Source: Bacillota bacterium (GTDB taxonomy: Bacteria > Bacillota > Clostridia > Acetivibrionales > DSM-2933). From it: a stretch of DNA of 64,000 nucleotides. Under the pieces are notes generated by a model, which did not search any database, was not told where the DNA came from, and was given only the letters and a program-made list of their open reading frames with translations. Location of the stretch: contig JAEYYB010000083.1 of assembly GCA_023430975.1 (NCBI GenBank), positions 1-64,000 of the forward strand, read 5' to 3'. A program made the translations under genes and the position numbers. Positions 1-8,700 of the stretch are shown here, piece by piece (within the stretch, counting starts at the first letter, position 1; every line of letters begins with the position of its first letter).

Positions 1-59
1 TGAAAGTTATTCCTGTAAGCCTTAAGTTACGCAGTTGTGTGGATATATCGGGAGGTTGA

Positions 60-347
60 CGAAGGTTTTAAAAATTGTAAGCCACAAGGCTAATACCGCA
101 TACACAAATTGTCACCTGATAGTTGAAGCATATAGCTTAAGGTTAATACTTCCGTGCACATGTACGAAATCCAGTCTTTAAAGCTGTTACAAAAGGTGTA
201 AAAGTTTGTTTTTACGGTTTTTGTAACAGCTTTATAAAAACACTTTGACTACAATATTTTTGCGAGACCGTGCAAACGGTTTTAACGCTGACATTTGGGA
301 TGTCATAAGGTTTTTTGACCTTTGATAATATAATATTTTTTTAAGGA
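60..347 (+). ncRNA. Candidate IS110 bridge RNA region
   Basis: This non-coding leader precedes the IS110 recombinase. It contains a strong hairpin: the 15-base arm 180-194 is perfectly complementary to 219-233, with an inner stem of six pairs (198-203 with 210-215). IS110-group elements are known to express a structured bridge RNA from this end, whose loops pair with target and donor DNA. The position and the structure fit. RNA ends, promoter and guide loops are not determined here, so the limits given are only the plausible region. Confidence 0.45.
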
Positions 348-356
348 GTGGTAAAA

Positions 357-1637
357 ATGTTTAATCATCCAAAGATGAAATACGTTTATTTGGGAGTGGA
401 CAGCCATAAAGACACGCATTGCATTGTTGCAATCAATTGTTTTTATGAAAAGTTAGGGACAATTACTGTCAGGAATTCTCCAAAAGAATTGGAAAACCTG
501 CTTACCGAAGTAAAGAAATTCAAATTAAAAGGAACTTCCCTTGCCTTTGGCTTGGAGGATGTTTCAGAATATGGACGGTCACTGGCTGTATTCCTCAAAG
601 AAAAAAAGTTTATTGTAAAACATGTTAATTCTTACTTGGTGGCTCATGAAAGGGAAAGCCTAAATATTGTACATAAAACTGATGAATTTGATGCGGAATG
701 TGCTGCAAGGGTTCTTTTAAACCGTTTTGATACCCTTCCAAACGCTGATACACAAGATAAATACTGGATTTTAAAAACACTGGTTACCCACAGAGAAGCC
801 ATTGTAAAAAACAATATTGCACTTAAAAACCGTATTCATTCCATAATATCCAGTCATTATCCATCATACTCAAAATTCTTCTGCAACATTGATACATTAG
901 GTGCATTGGCTTTCTATGAAAAATATCCGTCACCTTTAAAATTAAAAGGTGTTACAGTTGAGGAATTGGACGAATTATTGTTTAATGTATCAGGAAAAAG
1001 CAACCCCAAAGACAAGGGAAAGAAGATACTTGAATATGTCGAAGCGGATGGATACAATGAAATTGAATATCAGGATATAAGAGATATGGCAGTAAAATCA
1101 ACTATAACCCTTTTGAAAACCAACATAAAGGAACTGGCTGAAATCGACAACAAATTAAAGGAACTACTCCAACATTTTGATTATAACTTAACCAGTATAA
1201 GAGGTGTCAGCACAGTTTTAGCAGCAACAATAATTTCTGAAATCGGTAATATATCAAAGTTTTCAAGCCCTGCCAAACTTGCCCGATATTCCGGGGTTGC
1301 TCCAACAACTTATGCATCCGGCAAAAGCGAATTACAGTTTGCCAACAGACGAGGAAACAAGTCCCTACACCATGCCTTTCATACATTGGCTGTAGGCTTG
1401 ATTGCAACACCGGGTAACATGATAAGAAACAAATACTTTTATGATTACTTTCATAGGAAGGTATCAGAAGGAAAAACAAAACGTCAGGCTTTGAATTGTC
1501 TACAAAGACGGCTTGTAAGTATAGTCTGGGCAATGATGACACATAAAACGGAATACAATAATCCGGATTTGATAAGCATTGATGATTTTAACGGAGATAA
1601 TGCAGAAACACCAATTGAATCAACCATTTCACAATGA
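357..1637 (+). CDS. IS110 family transposase (DEDD recombinase)
   Basis: This is the RNA-guided recombinase of an IS110 element. The N-terminal RuvC-like DEDD domain shows Asp15 (in VDSHKD), Glu67 (in GLEDV), Asp109 and Asp112 (in KTDEFDAECAAR). The C-terminal Tnp_20 domain has the IRGVSTVLA helix-hairpin-helix stretch (about 281-290) and the conserved Ser321 in the ASGKSE motif, which supplies the nucleophile in this family, followed by RRGNKSLHHA. At 426 residues it is full length. ATG 357 is preferred over GTG 348 because AAGGAGTGG lies 7-15 bases upstream of it. No frameshift is seen, so the protein appears intact and possibly active. It has been inserted next to, or into, a polymorphic toxin gene. 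Confidence 0.95.
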   Translation: MFNHPKMKYVYLGVDSHKDTHCIVAINCFYEKLGTITVRNSPKELENLLTEVKKFKLKGTSLAFGLEDVSEYGRSLAVFLKEKKFIVKHVNSYLVAHERESLNIVHKTDEFDAECAARVLLNRFDTLPNADTQDKYWILKTLVTHREAIVKNNIALKNRIHSIISSHYPSYSKFFCNIDTLGALAFYEKYPSPLKLKGVTVEELDELLFNVSGKSNPKDKGKKILEYVEADGYNEIEYQDIRDMAVKSTITLLKTNIKELAEIDNKLKELLQHFDYNLTSIRGVSTVLAATIISEIGNISKFSSPAKLARYSGVAPTTYASGKSELQFANRRGNKSLHHAFHTLAVGLIATPGNMIRNKYFYDYFHRKVSEGKTKRQALNCLQRRLVSIVWAMMTHKTEYNNPDLISIDDFNGDNAETPIESTISQ

Positions 1638-1714
1638 TATAATAGCACTTGGAAACAGGTGCTTATAAAATTCCTTGCTAACGAGTACCATTAGGGAACA
1701 ATTGTGCTGATGAA

Positions 1715-2209
1715 ATGGCAAGGGCTTTTGATGAAGCTGTTGCAAATGCAAGTGCACAAGGAATACAAGGTGAAGAGCTTGTAAGGATTGGTAAAGAAGC
1801 TGCTGAAAGAATTGCTGAAGCATTAAAGTATTTTTCAACACCTCCTGATGGACTAGAACATATTTTTCAAGGTGTAGTTAAAGGTACGAAGGGTTGGCAT
1901 CATGAACCAAGTTCTACTATCGGGACAATAGTTTCTATAATCAAAGGCCCAGATACAAATGGTATATATGAGGCAACAGTAAAAATTGGAGGAGTTCTAA
2001 AGAAAGATACATCTACATTCTTCCCGAGAAAGTGGAGCAAGACAGAAGTTATTGAAGCAATTTTTGATGCATATAAAAATGCAAAACCTGTAGCAAAACT
2101 AGACGGTACTGAATTTGTTCAAAAATGGGTAGGAACTTCAAGAGGAATAACTATTGAAATGTTTTTAGATAAAGAAGGTAGGATTGTATCTGCGTTTCCG
2201 AAGATGTAG
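1715..2209 (+). CDS. EndoU-type nuclease toxin tip, 5'-truncated
   Basis: The C-terminal two thirds match the bacterial EndoU nuclease domain of polymorphic toxins: a GWHHE motif near residue 69, an NGIYEATVKI strand, then K-STFFPR-WS and an EVIEAIFDAYKNA helix. EndoU domains cleave RNA at uridylates. The open frame continues upstream of the ATG to base 1682, reading RVPLGNNCADE, so this is the end of a longer toxin whose N-terminal delivery and repeat regions are absent. No ribosome binding site precedes the ATG. The IS110 element ends immediately upstream, so truncation by insertion is likely; a displaced orphan toxin cassette is the alternative. The gene downstream is probably its immunity partner. 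Confidence 0.75.
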   Translation: MARAFDEAVANASAQGIQGEELVRIGKEAAERIAEALKYFSTPPDGLEHIFQGVVKGTKGWHHEPSSTIGTIVSIIKGPDTNGIYEATVKIGGVLKKDTSTFFPRKWSKTEVIEAIFDAYKNAKPVAKLDGTEFVQKWVGTSRGITIEMFLDKEGRIVSAFPKM

Positions 2210-2240
2210 CCTATAAATTGATATAAGGAAAGGATTTTTT

Positions 2241-2633
2241 ATGAATTACAAACTTCAAGTATGGGTAGATGAACAGTTGATGACTCTCAGAGCAGACCTG
2301 CCGAAGGGTTTAGCAGTTTTTGAAGAGTTCCTTGAAGGAGTTATTACTGACGAAGTGAATAGAAATATTGTATTTGAAAAGATTCAGTCAATCAAAACTG
2401 GATTAGTTGAAGAAGAATATTGTGGTTGCAATGGTGTAATAGCTGACATAAAAAAGGATGTTGTTATTATACACAATGCTACAATGGAGGATATGATTGA
2501 AAGAGGCCTGGTAAACAGTATTGATGTGCCTGACGATCAGGTTAGTTGTACAATTGATATAGCTAGTTTTTGTGAAATAATTGAAGATTGGATAACATCA
2601 CTTAAGCAGTTTAAAGAAAAATACAAGAAATAA
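2241..2633 (+). CDS. Probable immunity protein for the EndoU toxin
   Basis: A 130-residue acidic, soluble protein without signal peptide or membrane segment. It starts 31 bases after the EndoU toxin stop, behind the ribosome binding site AAGGAAAGG. I do not recognise the family with certainty. The role is inferred from position: polymorphic toxin genes are almost always followed by a small cognate immunity gene, and its size and acidity are typical of proteins that neutralise cationic nucleases. A good stem-loop terminator follows it, closing the toxin/immunity module. Confidence 0.6.
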   Translation: MNYKLQVWVDEQLMTLRADLPKGLAVFEEFLEGVITDEVNRNIVFEKIQSIKTGLVEEEYCGCNGVIADIKKDVVIIHNATMEDMIERGLVNSIDVPDDQVSCTIDIASFCEIIEDWITSLKQFKEKYKK

Positions 2634-2671
2634 AATATTCAATATTCTATATGTTGCTATATAGCTTATAG

Positions 2672-2715
2672 AAGATAACTCCGTGTATAATAAATTACAT
2701 CGGAGTTTATCTTTT
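2672..2715 (+). terminator. Terminator after EndoU/immunity module
   Basis: An arm ending in CTCCG at 2683 pairs with CGGAGTTTATCTTTT beginning at 2701, giving about twelve pairs with one bulge around a 17-base AT-rich loop, followed by a T-rich tail. It lies 39 bases after the immunity gene stop. Confidence 0.65.
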
Positions 2716-2786
2716 ATTTGGAAATATGATTTTTATTTCTTATTTCAATTAATTAGCTAAATGATTAAAAGTGGAACAAGTAGTGA

Positions 2787-3363
2787 TCATCAAGACAAAC
2801 TGTTGTTGACCTTGGTAATGGAATATCATATTCTATAAGAGAAGCTGATGATGTTGCAGAAGCAGCGAGACCTGCTTACAGAGAAGTTATTCAGGGTATA
2901 TGGACATATGTTGGAAAAAGTGCTGATGAAATTGCAGAATATTATGCAACCAAAGTAAGTTGGAGAGTTGATATTGATTGGAAAAGTTATACGGCAGCTC
3001 AATTGGCTGACCACCCAGGTGTACTAAAGAAAGAACTTGCAGCGGCAGGTATTGAATATCCCCCATATAAATTTGCAGCTCATCATATAATTCCATGGAA
3101 TGACAGTAGGGCATCAATAGCTCAGAACATTATGAGAAGTGCATTTTGATTCAGCAGCAAACGGTATATTCCTACCTATGGAAAAGAACATTCATGTAAC
3201 CACAGAAGCAATGCATATAGGAAATCATGGCCCGGATTATATAAATTATGTAAATGCAACACTAACAAAGGTTAAAAATGCTGGTGGAAGTAAAAGTGAT
3301 ATAGTAGCAGCATTAAATAAAATGAGACAAGAATTACTAGATGGAACATTAAAACTAAACTGA
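2787..3363 (+). pseudogene. AHH-domain nuclease toxin tip, frameshifted and 5'-truncated
   Basis: The open frame starts after a stop at 2784 without a start codon. It reads VVDLGNG, then an alpha-helical stretch, then the AHH signature KFAAHHIIPWND at about 3068-3103, the A-HH active-site motif of HNH-like nucleases found at polymorphic toxin tips. The frame ends in TGA around 3147, while the next frame continues with HFDSAANGIFLPMEKNIHV and an H-GNHGPDYINYV stretch, exactly the expected continuation. A single base loss near 3139-3148 therefore breaks the gene. The N-terminal toxin body is also missing. This is an orphan, inactivated toxin cassette. Confidence 0.75.
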
Positions 3364-3390
3364 TACGACTGGATAAGGAGGATATGATGA

Positions 3391-3948
3391 ATGAAAGTTT
3401 GGGAAATGAAAGCAATACTTTATAATAGTGAAACTTTTCAACTTTCAGATTTTGAAAATGATTATAATACATATTTTAAAGATAAGTTTAAGTCCAATGC
3501 CTCATTAGTTGATACTTGGGGGAATATTAGTGTAGAAACTATTGATGAAGGTGAAAAAAATGACTGTGTACATTTCTGGGGTGAATCAGGTGTTTATGTG
3601 TTTAGTGAACGAGCAAAAAAAGTATTAAAGAGCAAGGATGTTGAGCTTTTACCATTAATACACAAAAACACTGGGGACATTTACTATGCTGTACATGTCG
3701 TGAATATCCTGGATGCAGTAGACTATAATAAATCATTATTTGATAAGCTAAGTACAGGGTTGATAATAGGCTTTAAGAAAATTTATTTTAAGCCAGATAT
3801 TTTGACAGATGTTGATATATTTATGACATATTTAAACCAAAATGTATATGCAACTTCTGTTTATGTTTCAGATCAATTTAGAAATACTGTACTTGAAAGT
3901 GATTTAAAAGGATTCAAATTTGATGAGGTTTGGGATTCCGAAAGCTAG
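3391..3948 (+). CDS. Imm11-like immunity protein
   Basis: A 185-residue soluble protein just downstream of the AHH toxin remnant, with AAGGAGG about nine bases before the ATG. The central ELLPLIHKNTGDIYYAVHVVNILDAVD segment (about 92-118) and the C-terminal FKFDEVWDS resemble the Imm11/DUF1629 family of immunity proteins linked to polymorphic toxins. It would be expected to bind and neutralise the AHH nuclease. It remains intact although the adjacent toxin is broken, which is common where immunity still protects against sibling strains. The family assignment is from memory of the motif pattern. Confidence 0.6.
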   Translation: MKVWEMKAILYNSETFQLSDFENDYNTYFKDKFKSNASLVDTWGNISVETIDEGEKNDCVHFWGESGVYVFSERAKKVLKSKDVELLPLIHKNTGDIYYAVHVVNILDAVDYNKSLFDKLSTGLIIGFKKIYFKPDILTDVDIFMTYLNQNVYATSVYVSDQFRNTVLESDLKGFKFDEVWDSES

Positions 3949-4156
3949 ACCATATAATATATTAAGCCAACTGACATTGATCTAGCGAATAACAATTTTT
4001 ATAGGACAGAAATAATTTTATGCGATAGAATACTGTATAAATGCACAATAATTTTTACCACAAATAACATATTATTAAACTTGCTATGAAGCGTGAGGTA
4101 TATTGAGTATGATTTCTGCATCTGAAGATTAAATAATTCGGGGAAATTCCCATATT

Positions 4157-4195
4157 GTTTTTGGCAAGTGCTAGAAATAAGCACTTGCCAAAAAC
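4157..4195. terminator. Perfect 16-bp stem hairpin
   Basis: GTTTTTGGCAAGTGCT at 4157-4172 is perfectly complementary to 4180-4195 around a 7-base loop. Runs of T on one arm and A on the other make it a possible terminator on either strand. It separates the Imm11-like gene from the third toxin remnant. Bases 3949-4156 hold no recognisable gene. Confidence 0.55.
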
Positions 4196-4196
4196 G

Positions 4197-4465
4197 AGTA
4201 TTTTAGCTTACTTTTATCAGTAAGACCTGTTTATGTGTTTTCTTCAGAGAAGCCAGCAACTGAAAAATGGTACAGTATGATCCCTGAGGCACCAAAGAGC
4301 GATAATGGAATAGAAATAACTAAGGATAATAAATATTCAAGCAAGAGTGCAGAAAAATTTTATGATGCTTACTATTTACCATTAGATAAAATTCGAAATT
4401 GGATAGGATCTGATACTGGAAGTGGTGGTTGGGTTTATAAAACAAAAGGTTTTGACTTGTGGTAG
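4197..4465 (+). pseudogene. Third polymorphic toxin tip remnant
   Basis: An open frame without a start signal reads RPVYVFSSEKPATEKWYSM, then IEITKDNKYSSKSAEKFYDAY and ends GGWVYKTKGFDLW. A short C-terminal piece followed after 12 bases by a small gene with a good ribosome binding site has the layout of a toxin tip with its immunity gene. I do not recognise the domain. A GTG at 4235 could start a 76-residue protein, but the reading frame continues upstream in similar style, so a remnant of a longer toxin is more likely. Confidence 0.4.
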
Positions 4466-4477
4466 GAGGAAAATATA

Positions 4478-4672
4478 ATGTTTTTCAAATCAATTTTTAA
4501 AGAAGAGACAATTCTAATATTAAGTCAAGCTATTAAAGAATCATCTTTTTGCAGCTTGCTCTTAAGAAATGCAAAAGAAATAGGCTTCAAATTTGCAGAT
4601 GATTCAACTGTATTTGCTAATGTAAAATCTTTATCGCAACATATTTTAACAATTATATCAGTGAATTTCTAA
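4478..4672 (+). CDS. Small protein, possibly truncated immunity gene
   Basis: A 64-residue frame with AGGAGGAAAATATA directly before the ATG, so translation initiation looks genuine. It begins MFFKSIFKEETI and is mostly helical. Its last residues overlap the 3' end of the convergent aldo/keto reductase gene by 20 bases, suggesting that the natural 3' end was lost when the toxin locus was joined to this neighbourhood. Family unknown; the immunity role is inferred only from its place behind the toxin remnant. Confidence 0.4.
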   Translation: MFFKSIFKEETILILSQAIKESSFCSLLLRNAKEIGFKFADDSTVFANVKSLSQHILTIISVNF

Positions 4673-5729
4673 CATGTATATCCACCAGCTGCTTTATCTT
4701 CTGAACAGTGTGGGGGATATTAATCCCTTGAGGACACTGTTTCATGCATGGCATATCCGTACATGTTTTACAATGCATGGCACTTTCGGTTATGCCCATA
4801 TCCAGCTTTCTTAAGGCCCAGTAGTCTTTGCCTAGAAAATAATAATTATACTGCCTGAAAATTATGTGGATTTCTGTACCATATTTGCATCTGCATCGTT
4901 GACATCTGTGGCAGGGAATAGGAATAAAACTTTTTTCAAGCACCGAGATAACTTGTGAAAAAGTTGGTATATCATAGCTATGAGGTTCATTAAGCATTGC
5001 CTGGTCTACTTGATCGATAGTGCCGATACCAATTAAAGCAGTTGAAACAGGATATGAAAGTACAGCAGATAAAAGGGTATCGATAGGAAAGAAGGAAGGC
5101 AATATTCCTGCTGCAAAGACCTTATTAATCATAAGCCCTTTTTGCCTAAAGAGCGGCTCATTTCCTATCCTGTCAAGCATACCCCTTTCAAGGATATTCC
5201 CGCTACCCTGAAGTACATCAACACGTTTGTCTTTTGCACCTCTTAAAAGTATGTCATAGTAGTGGGAGGCAATTCCTGCAAATTTAATTTTACCTTCAGC
5301 TTTTAGGTCATTTAATGCATCAACAGCACCATATTTACCGAATGTCAAATCTTCATTTCCTTCATCTACCTGATGAACAAAATATATATCCGCATAAGTG
5401 CCAAGATTTCTGCATGACTCATAAACTGCATTATACATCTCATTTCCATAGAAAAACCTTGCTTTATCCGATATCATAATCCTTTCCCTGCCGATGCGGG
5501 ATGCAAATTTACCAAGCTTTATCTCTGCGTCACCATATTCGGGAACAATTGCAGTATCAAAGAGATTACAGCCAAGCTTATAAGCATGCTCCATAACAGC
5601 TATTGCAGTTTCCTCATCGGGACTGAAATAATCGGGAAGTACCGGGACATCACCGCTTAGTATGGGGATAGTGCCGAAGGATATTTCCGATACTTTAAGT
5701 CCTGTAACACCTAAATCTCTATATCTCAT
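4653..5729 (-). CDS. Aldo/keto reductase with C-terminal iron-sulfur segment
   Basis: A 358-residue member of the aldo/keto reductase fold with the ferredoxin-like tail common in clostridia. The (beta/alpha)8 domain (about 1-260) keeps the catalytic tetrad Asp58, Tyr65, Lys89 and His119 (in FVHQ). The C-terminal 100 residues carry Cys-rich motifs, CHRCQRC near 273 and CKTCTDMPCMKQCPQG near 325-340, expected to bind [4Fe-4S] clusters. The likely role is redox conversion of a carbonyl substrate with NAD(P)H or ferredoxin; the substrate is unknown. Its ATG overlaps the TGA of the leucine-rich-repeat gene (ATGA), so the two are translationally coupled. Confidence 0.88.
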   Translation of the reverse strand: MRYRDLGVTGLKVSEISFGTIPILSGDVPVLPDYFSPDEETAIAVMEHAYKLGCNLFDTAIVPEYGDAEIKLGKFASRIGRERIMISDKARFFYGNEMYNAVYESCRNLGTYADIYFVHQVDEGNEDLTFGKYGAVDALNDLKAEGKIKFAGIASHYYDILLRGAKDKRVDVLQGSGNILERGMLDRIGNEPLFRQKGLMINKVFAAGILPSFFPIDTLLSAVLSYPVSTALIGIGTIDQVDQAMLNEPHSYDIPTFSQVISVLEKSFIPIPCHRCQRCRCKYGTEIHIIFRQYNYYFLGKDYWALRKLDMGITESAMHCKTCTDMPCMKQCPQGINIPHTVQKIKQLVDIHVRNSLI

Positions 5730-8700
5730 AATTTGTCACCAGAGCCGAAGGAATCAGCTTTTACAGTACCTTCCGGAATAATGTTGCCAGAAAGTTTACC
5801 ACACCGGGTAAAAGCCCTTTCATCAACCGTTTCAAGTCCTTTTGGAAAATTTATTGTACTTAACTCATAACAAAAAGCAAAGGCTTCTTTTCCAATTTTT
5901 TTAAGAGTAGAGGGAAGAACCACCTTTTCAAGGCTTTTGCACCTAAAAAATGCCCTTTCAGGTATTTCTGTGATACCTTCGGGTATTACAATGCTTTTTA
6001 GTGATGTACAATGCTCAAAGGCCCTTGTTCCTATATGCTCCAACATGTCGGAAAGCTCAATGCTCTCTAATAAATAGCATCCTGAAAAAGCTAACTTTTC
6101 TATCCTCTTTACATAATTTGCGTTTTTTACAGACACAAGCCATTTGCACAGGTCAAAAGCACTTTTGCCGATAGTTGCAGTATCCTTTGAAAGGGTTATA
6201 TGTGTCAGTAAATTGCTATCTTTAAACACCTCATCGCCAATCCCGGTTATTCCCTCAGCTAAGTTAAGGCTTGGAATATTTCCTGTACATTCTATCAACA
6301 CATTATTTTCATCTGTTTTAAAACAGTTTAAACAGTCCATAAAAATCTGTTTTACAGCTTGAGGAAGGGTTTCATCATTTCTATCCCATATTCCTGTCAG
6401 CTTATATTCTTTGCCGTCTGCAGTTGTTACTTTTTTTAGATTGATGCAGTTTCTGAATGCATATTCTTCTGTCAGAGTTTTAGGTGAGGAATAGGCAACT
6501 GATGTGAGAGAGTAACAATTAGCAAAAGCCCAGCCTGAAACTATCCTGACATCATCAGGAATTACAACGTTCCCCTGACATCTTACCGCATCAATAAGTA
6601 TGTTATTTATAATTACCATCGGTGATTTGTCTCTTTGTTTATCCAGCCACATTGTGCTGTGAAACGCTCGTTCACCAATGTATTTAACGCTTTCAGGTAT
6701 ATATATTTGTGAAAGGTTCATGGCATCCTTGAAAACCTCAGGTTCAATTCTTTCAACACCTTCGGGAATGTGCAGAATGCTACCTTTATTTAAGTACTCG
6801 TGTAGGGAAAGATCCTCATCTATGTCAAAACAACTGATGGCACTTAAATATATGTATTTTGCAATATTTGGTGTATATCTGTCCCAAATAACAGAATATT
6901 TATCTACAGAAAATTTTGTATCACCAATCTCTACAACCTTAAGGGCGGTACATCCTGAGAAAGCATAACTTCCAAATTTAAGCCCATCATGTGATAAAGA
7001 TATTTCATTTATGCTGCCGCAGTCAGAAAATGCATGGGCTGCAACATAAGTGTCTGCATTGAGCTTTATAATTCTAAGTGAATTACAGTTACTAAAAGAA
7101 CTTACACCTATCCATTCAATATTGGTAAAATCAAATTCAGCTAAACTTTCACAACCGTTAAAACAACCATTACCAATAAATGTTAGTTCGTTGCACTTAC
7201 AGGTTTTAAGCTGAGTGCAGCCGCAAAAAGCTTCTTTATCAAAGAGTTTGGTACCTTCGAGATTTACATTCTTTAAGCCTGTACAATATGAAAAGGCACT
7301 TTCACCAATATCTTGTACATATCCTGTAACACTTTTAAGAGAAACACATTTTTCAAATGCTTTTTTACCGATATGTCTTAAAGAGTGGGGAAGAGCGATT
7401 TCTCTTAAATTCCTGCATCCGCCGAATGCATCTTCACCAATTTCCAAAAGGCTATTTGGAAGTAAAACTCCTGTTATATTTTCATTCCCGGAGAATGCAT
7501 AGGGTGTTATGCTAACGACACCTTCAGGAATAATAACCTCACCCTTGCAATATGTGCCGTCAACAACTATATCCGACATTATAACAAGGGGAGAAGTGCT
7601 AAAAAATTTATCTAAAAAAGCTGTATTATAAAAGGCATATTCTTTAATGCTTAAACATTTTATATTGATTTCATTAAGGTTCTTGCAGCCACTAAAGGCA
7701 TTCTTACCGATATTGGCACCATTTGACCAAGGGACTTTAACCAGGCTGCTGCAGCCATAAAAGGCATTGTCAGATATTTGTTCTAATTCTCCCTCAGATG
7801 TAACACTTTCCAATGAGGTACAATATGCAAAAACACCTTCTTCCAGCACTTTTACACCATGAGGCAGAGTAATACTTTTAAGGGAAGCACATCCGCAAAA
7901 AGCCCTTGAGCCTATTGTTTTTATAGAGTTCGGAAAGCTAACAGAGGTAATACCGGTATTTCCATAGAATGCACCGCCTGCAATTGTAGTTATTCCATCA
8001 GGAATTACAACATCACCGAAAAGTTTGCTGCCGTCTAAAAATATGCTGTTATCCGTTAATATACCTCCAGCAATGCCTTTTTCTACAGTTTCTTTAAGAA
8101 AAATACTGTCATGGAAGGCATTTCTGCCTATGTATTCAATTGTAGAAGGGAGGTTTACATATTTAAGAGAGTTACATCTAAATGCAAACTTGTCACCAAT
8201 TGACTTTACACCTTCATCAAAGTTAAGTCTTGATAATTTGCTGCACTGGGAGAAAACATCTGTGCCGCATTCCTCAAGGTCACAACTAATTGTTGCTGTT
8301 TTTAGTCCTGACGCTGTAAACACATTATTGCCAAGCCTTGTTAAAGATTTTGGCAAAGTAATTTCCTTTAATGCTAAACATTTATAAAAAGCCATGTCTC
8401 CGATACTTTTAATATTTTCCGGCAGATGAACTTCCTTTAGAGAGGTACACAAATAGAAAGCAAGGTCACCGATTTCATCTATACCATTTCCGAAATTCAC
8501 TTCACTTAGTTTTCTGCACCTGTTAAACGCGGACTTTTCAACTTTTGAAAGAGACTGTGGAAGTTCAACACGTATAAGCTTGACACAGTTTTCAAATGCT
8601 GATATTCCAAGGTGTTTAAGCCCCTCATTTATATGAATGGTCTGCATTACGATACAGTCTGAGAAAGCACCCTCATGGATTTCTCTTATGGAATCAGGCA

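Larger units (their letters stand above)
1..1690 (+). mobile_element. IS110-family insertion sequence (left end possibly beyond window)
   Basis: The element consists of a recombinase gene preceded by about 350 bases without a plausible protein gene and followed by a short non-coding tail. This is the layout of the IS110 group, where the long non-coding end lies upstream of the recombinase. The right boundary must lie between the recombinase stop at 1637 and about 1682, where an open frame leading into the EndoU toxin tip begins. The left boundary cannot be fixed and may lie before base 1. IS110 elements usually lack terminal inverted repeats, so the ends cannot be read by eye. Confidence 0.6.
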
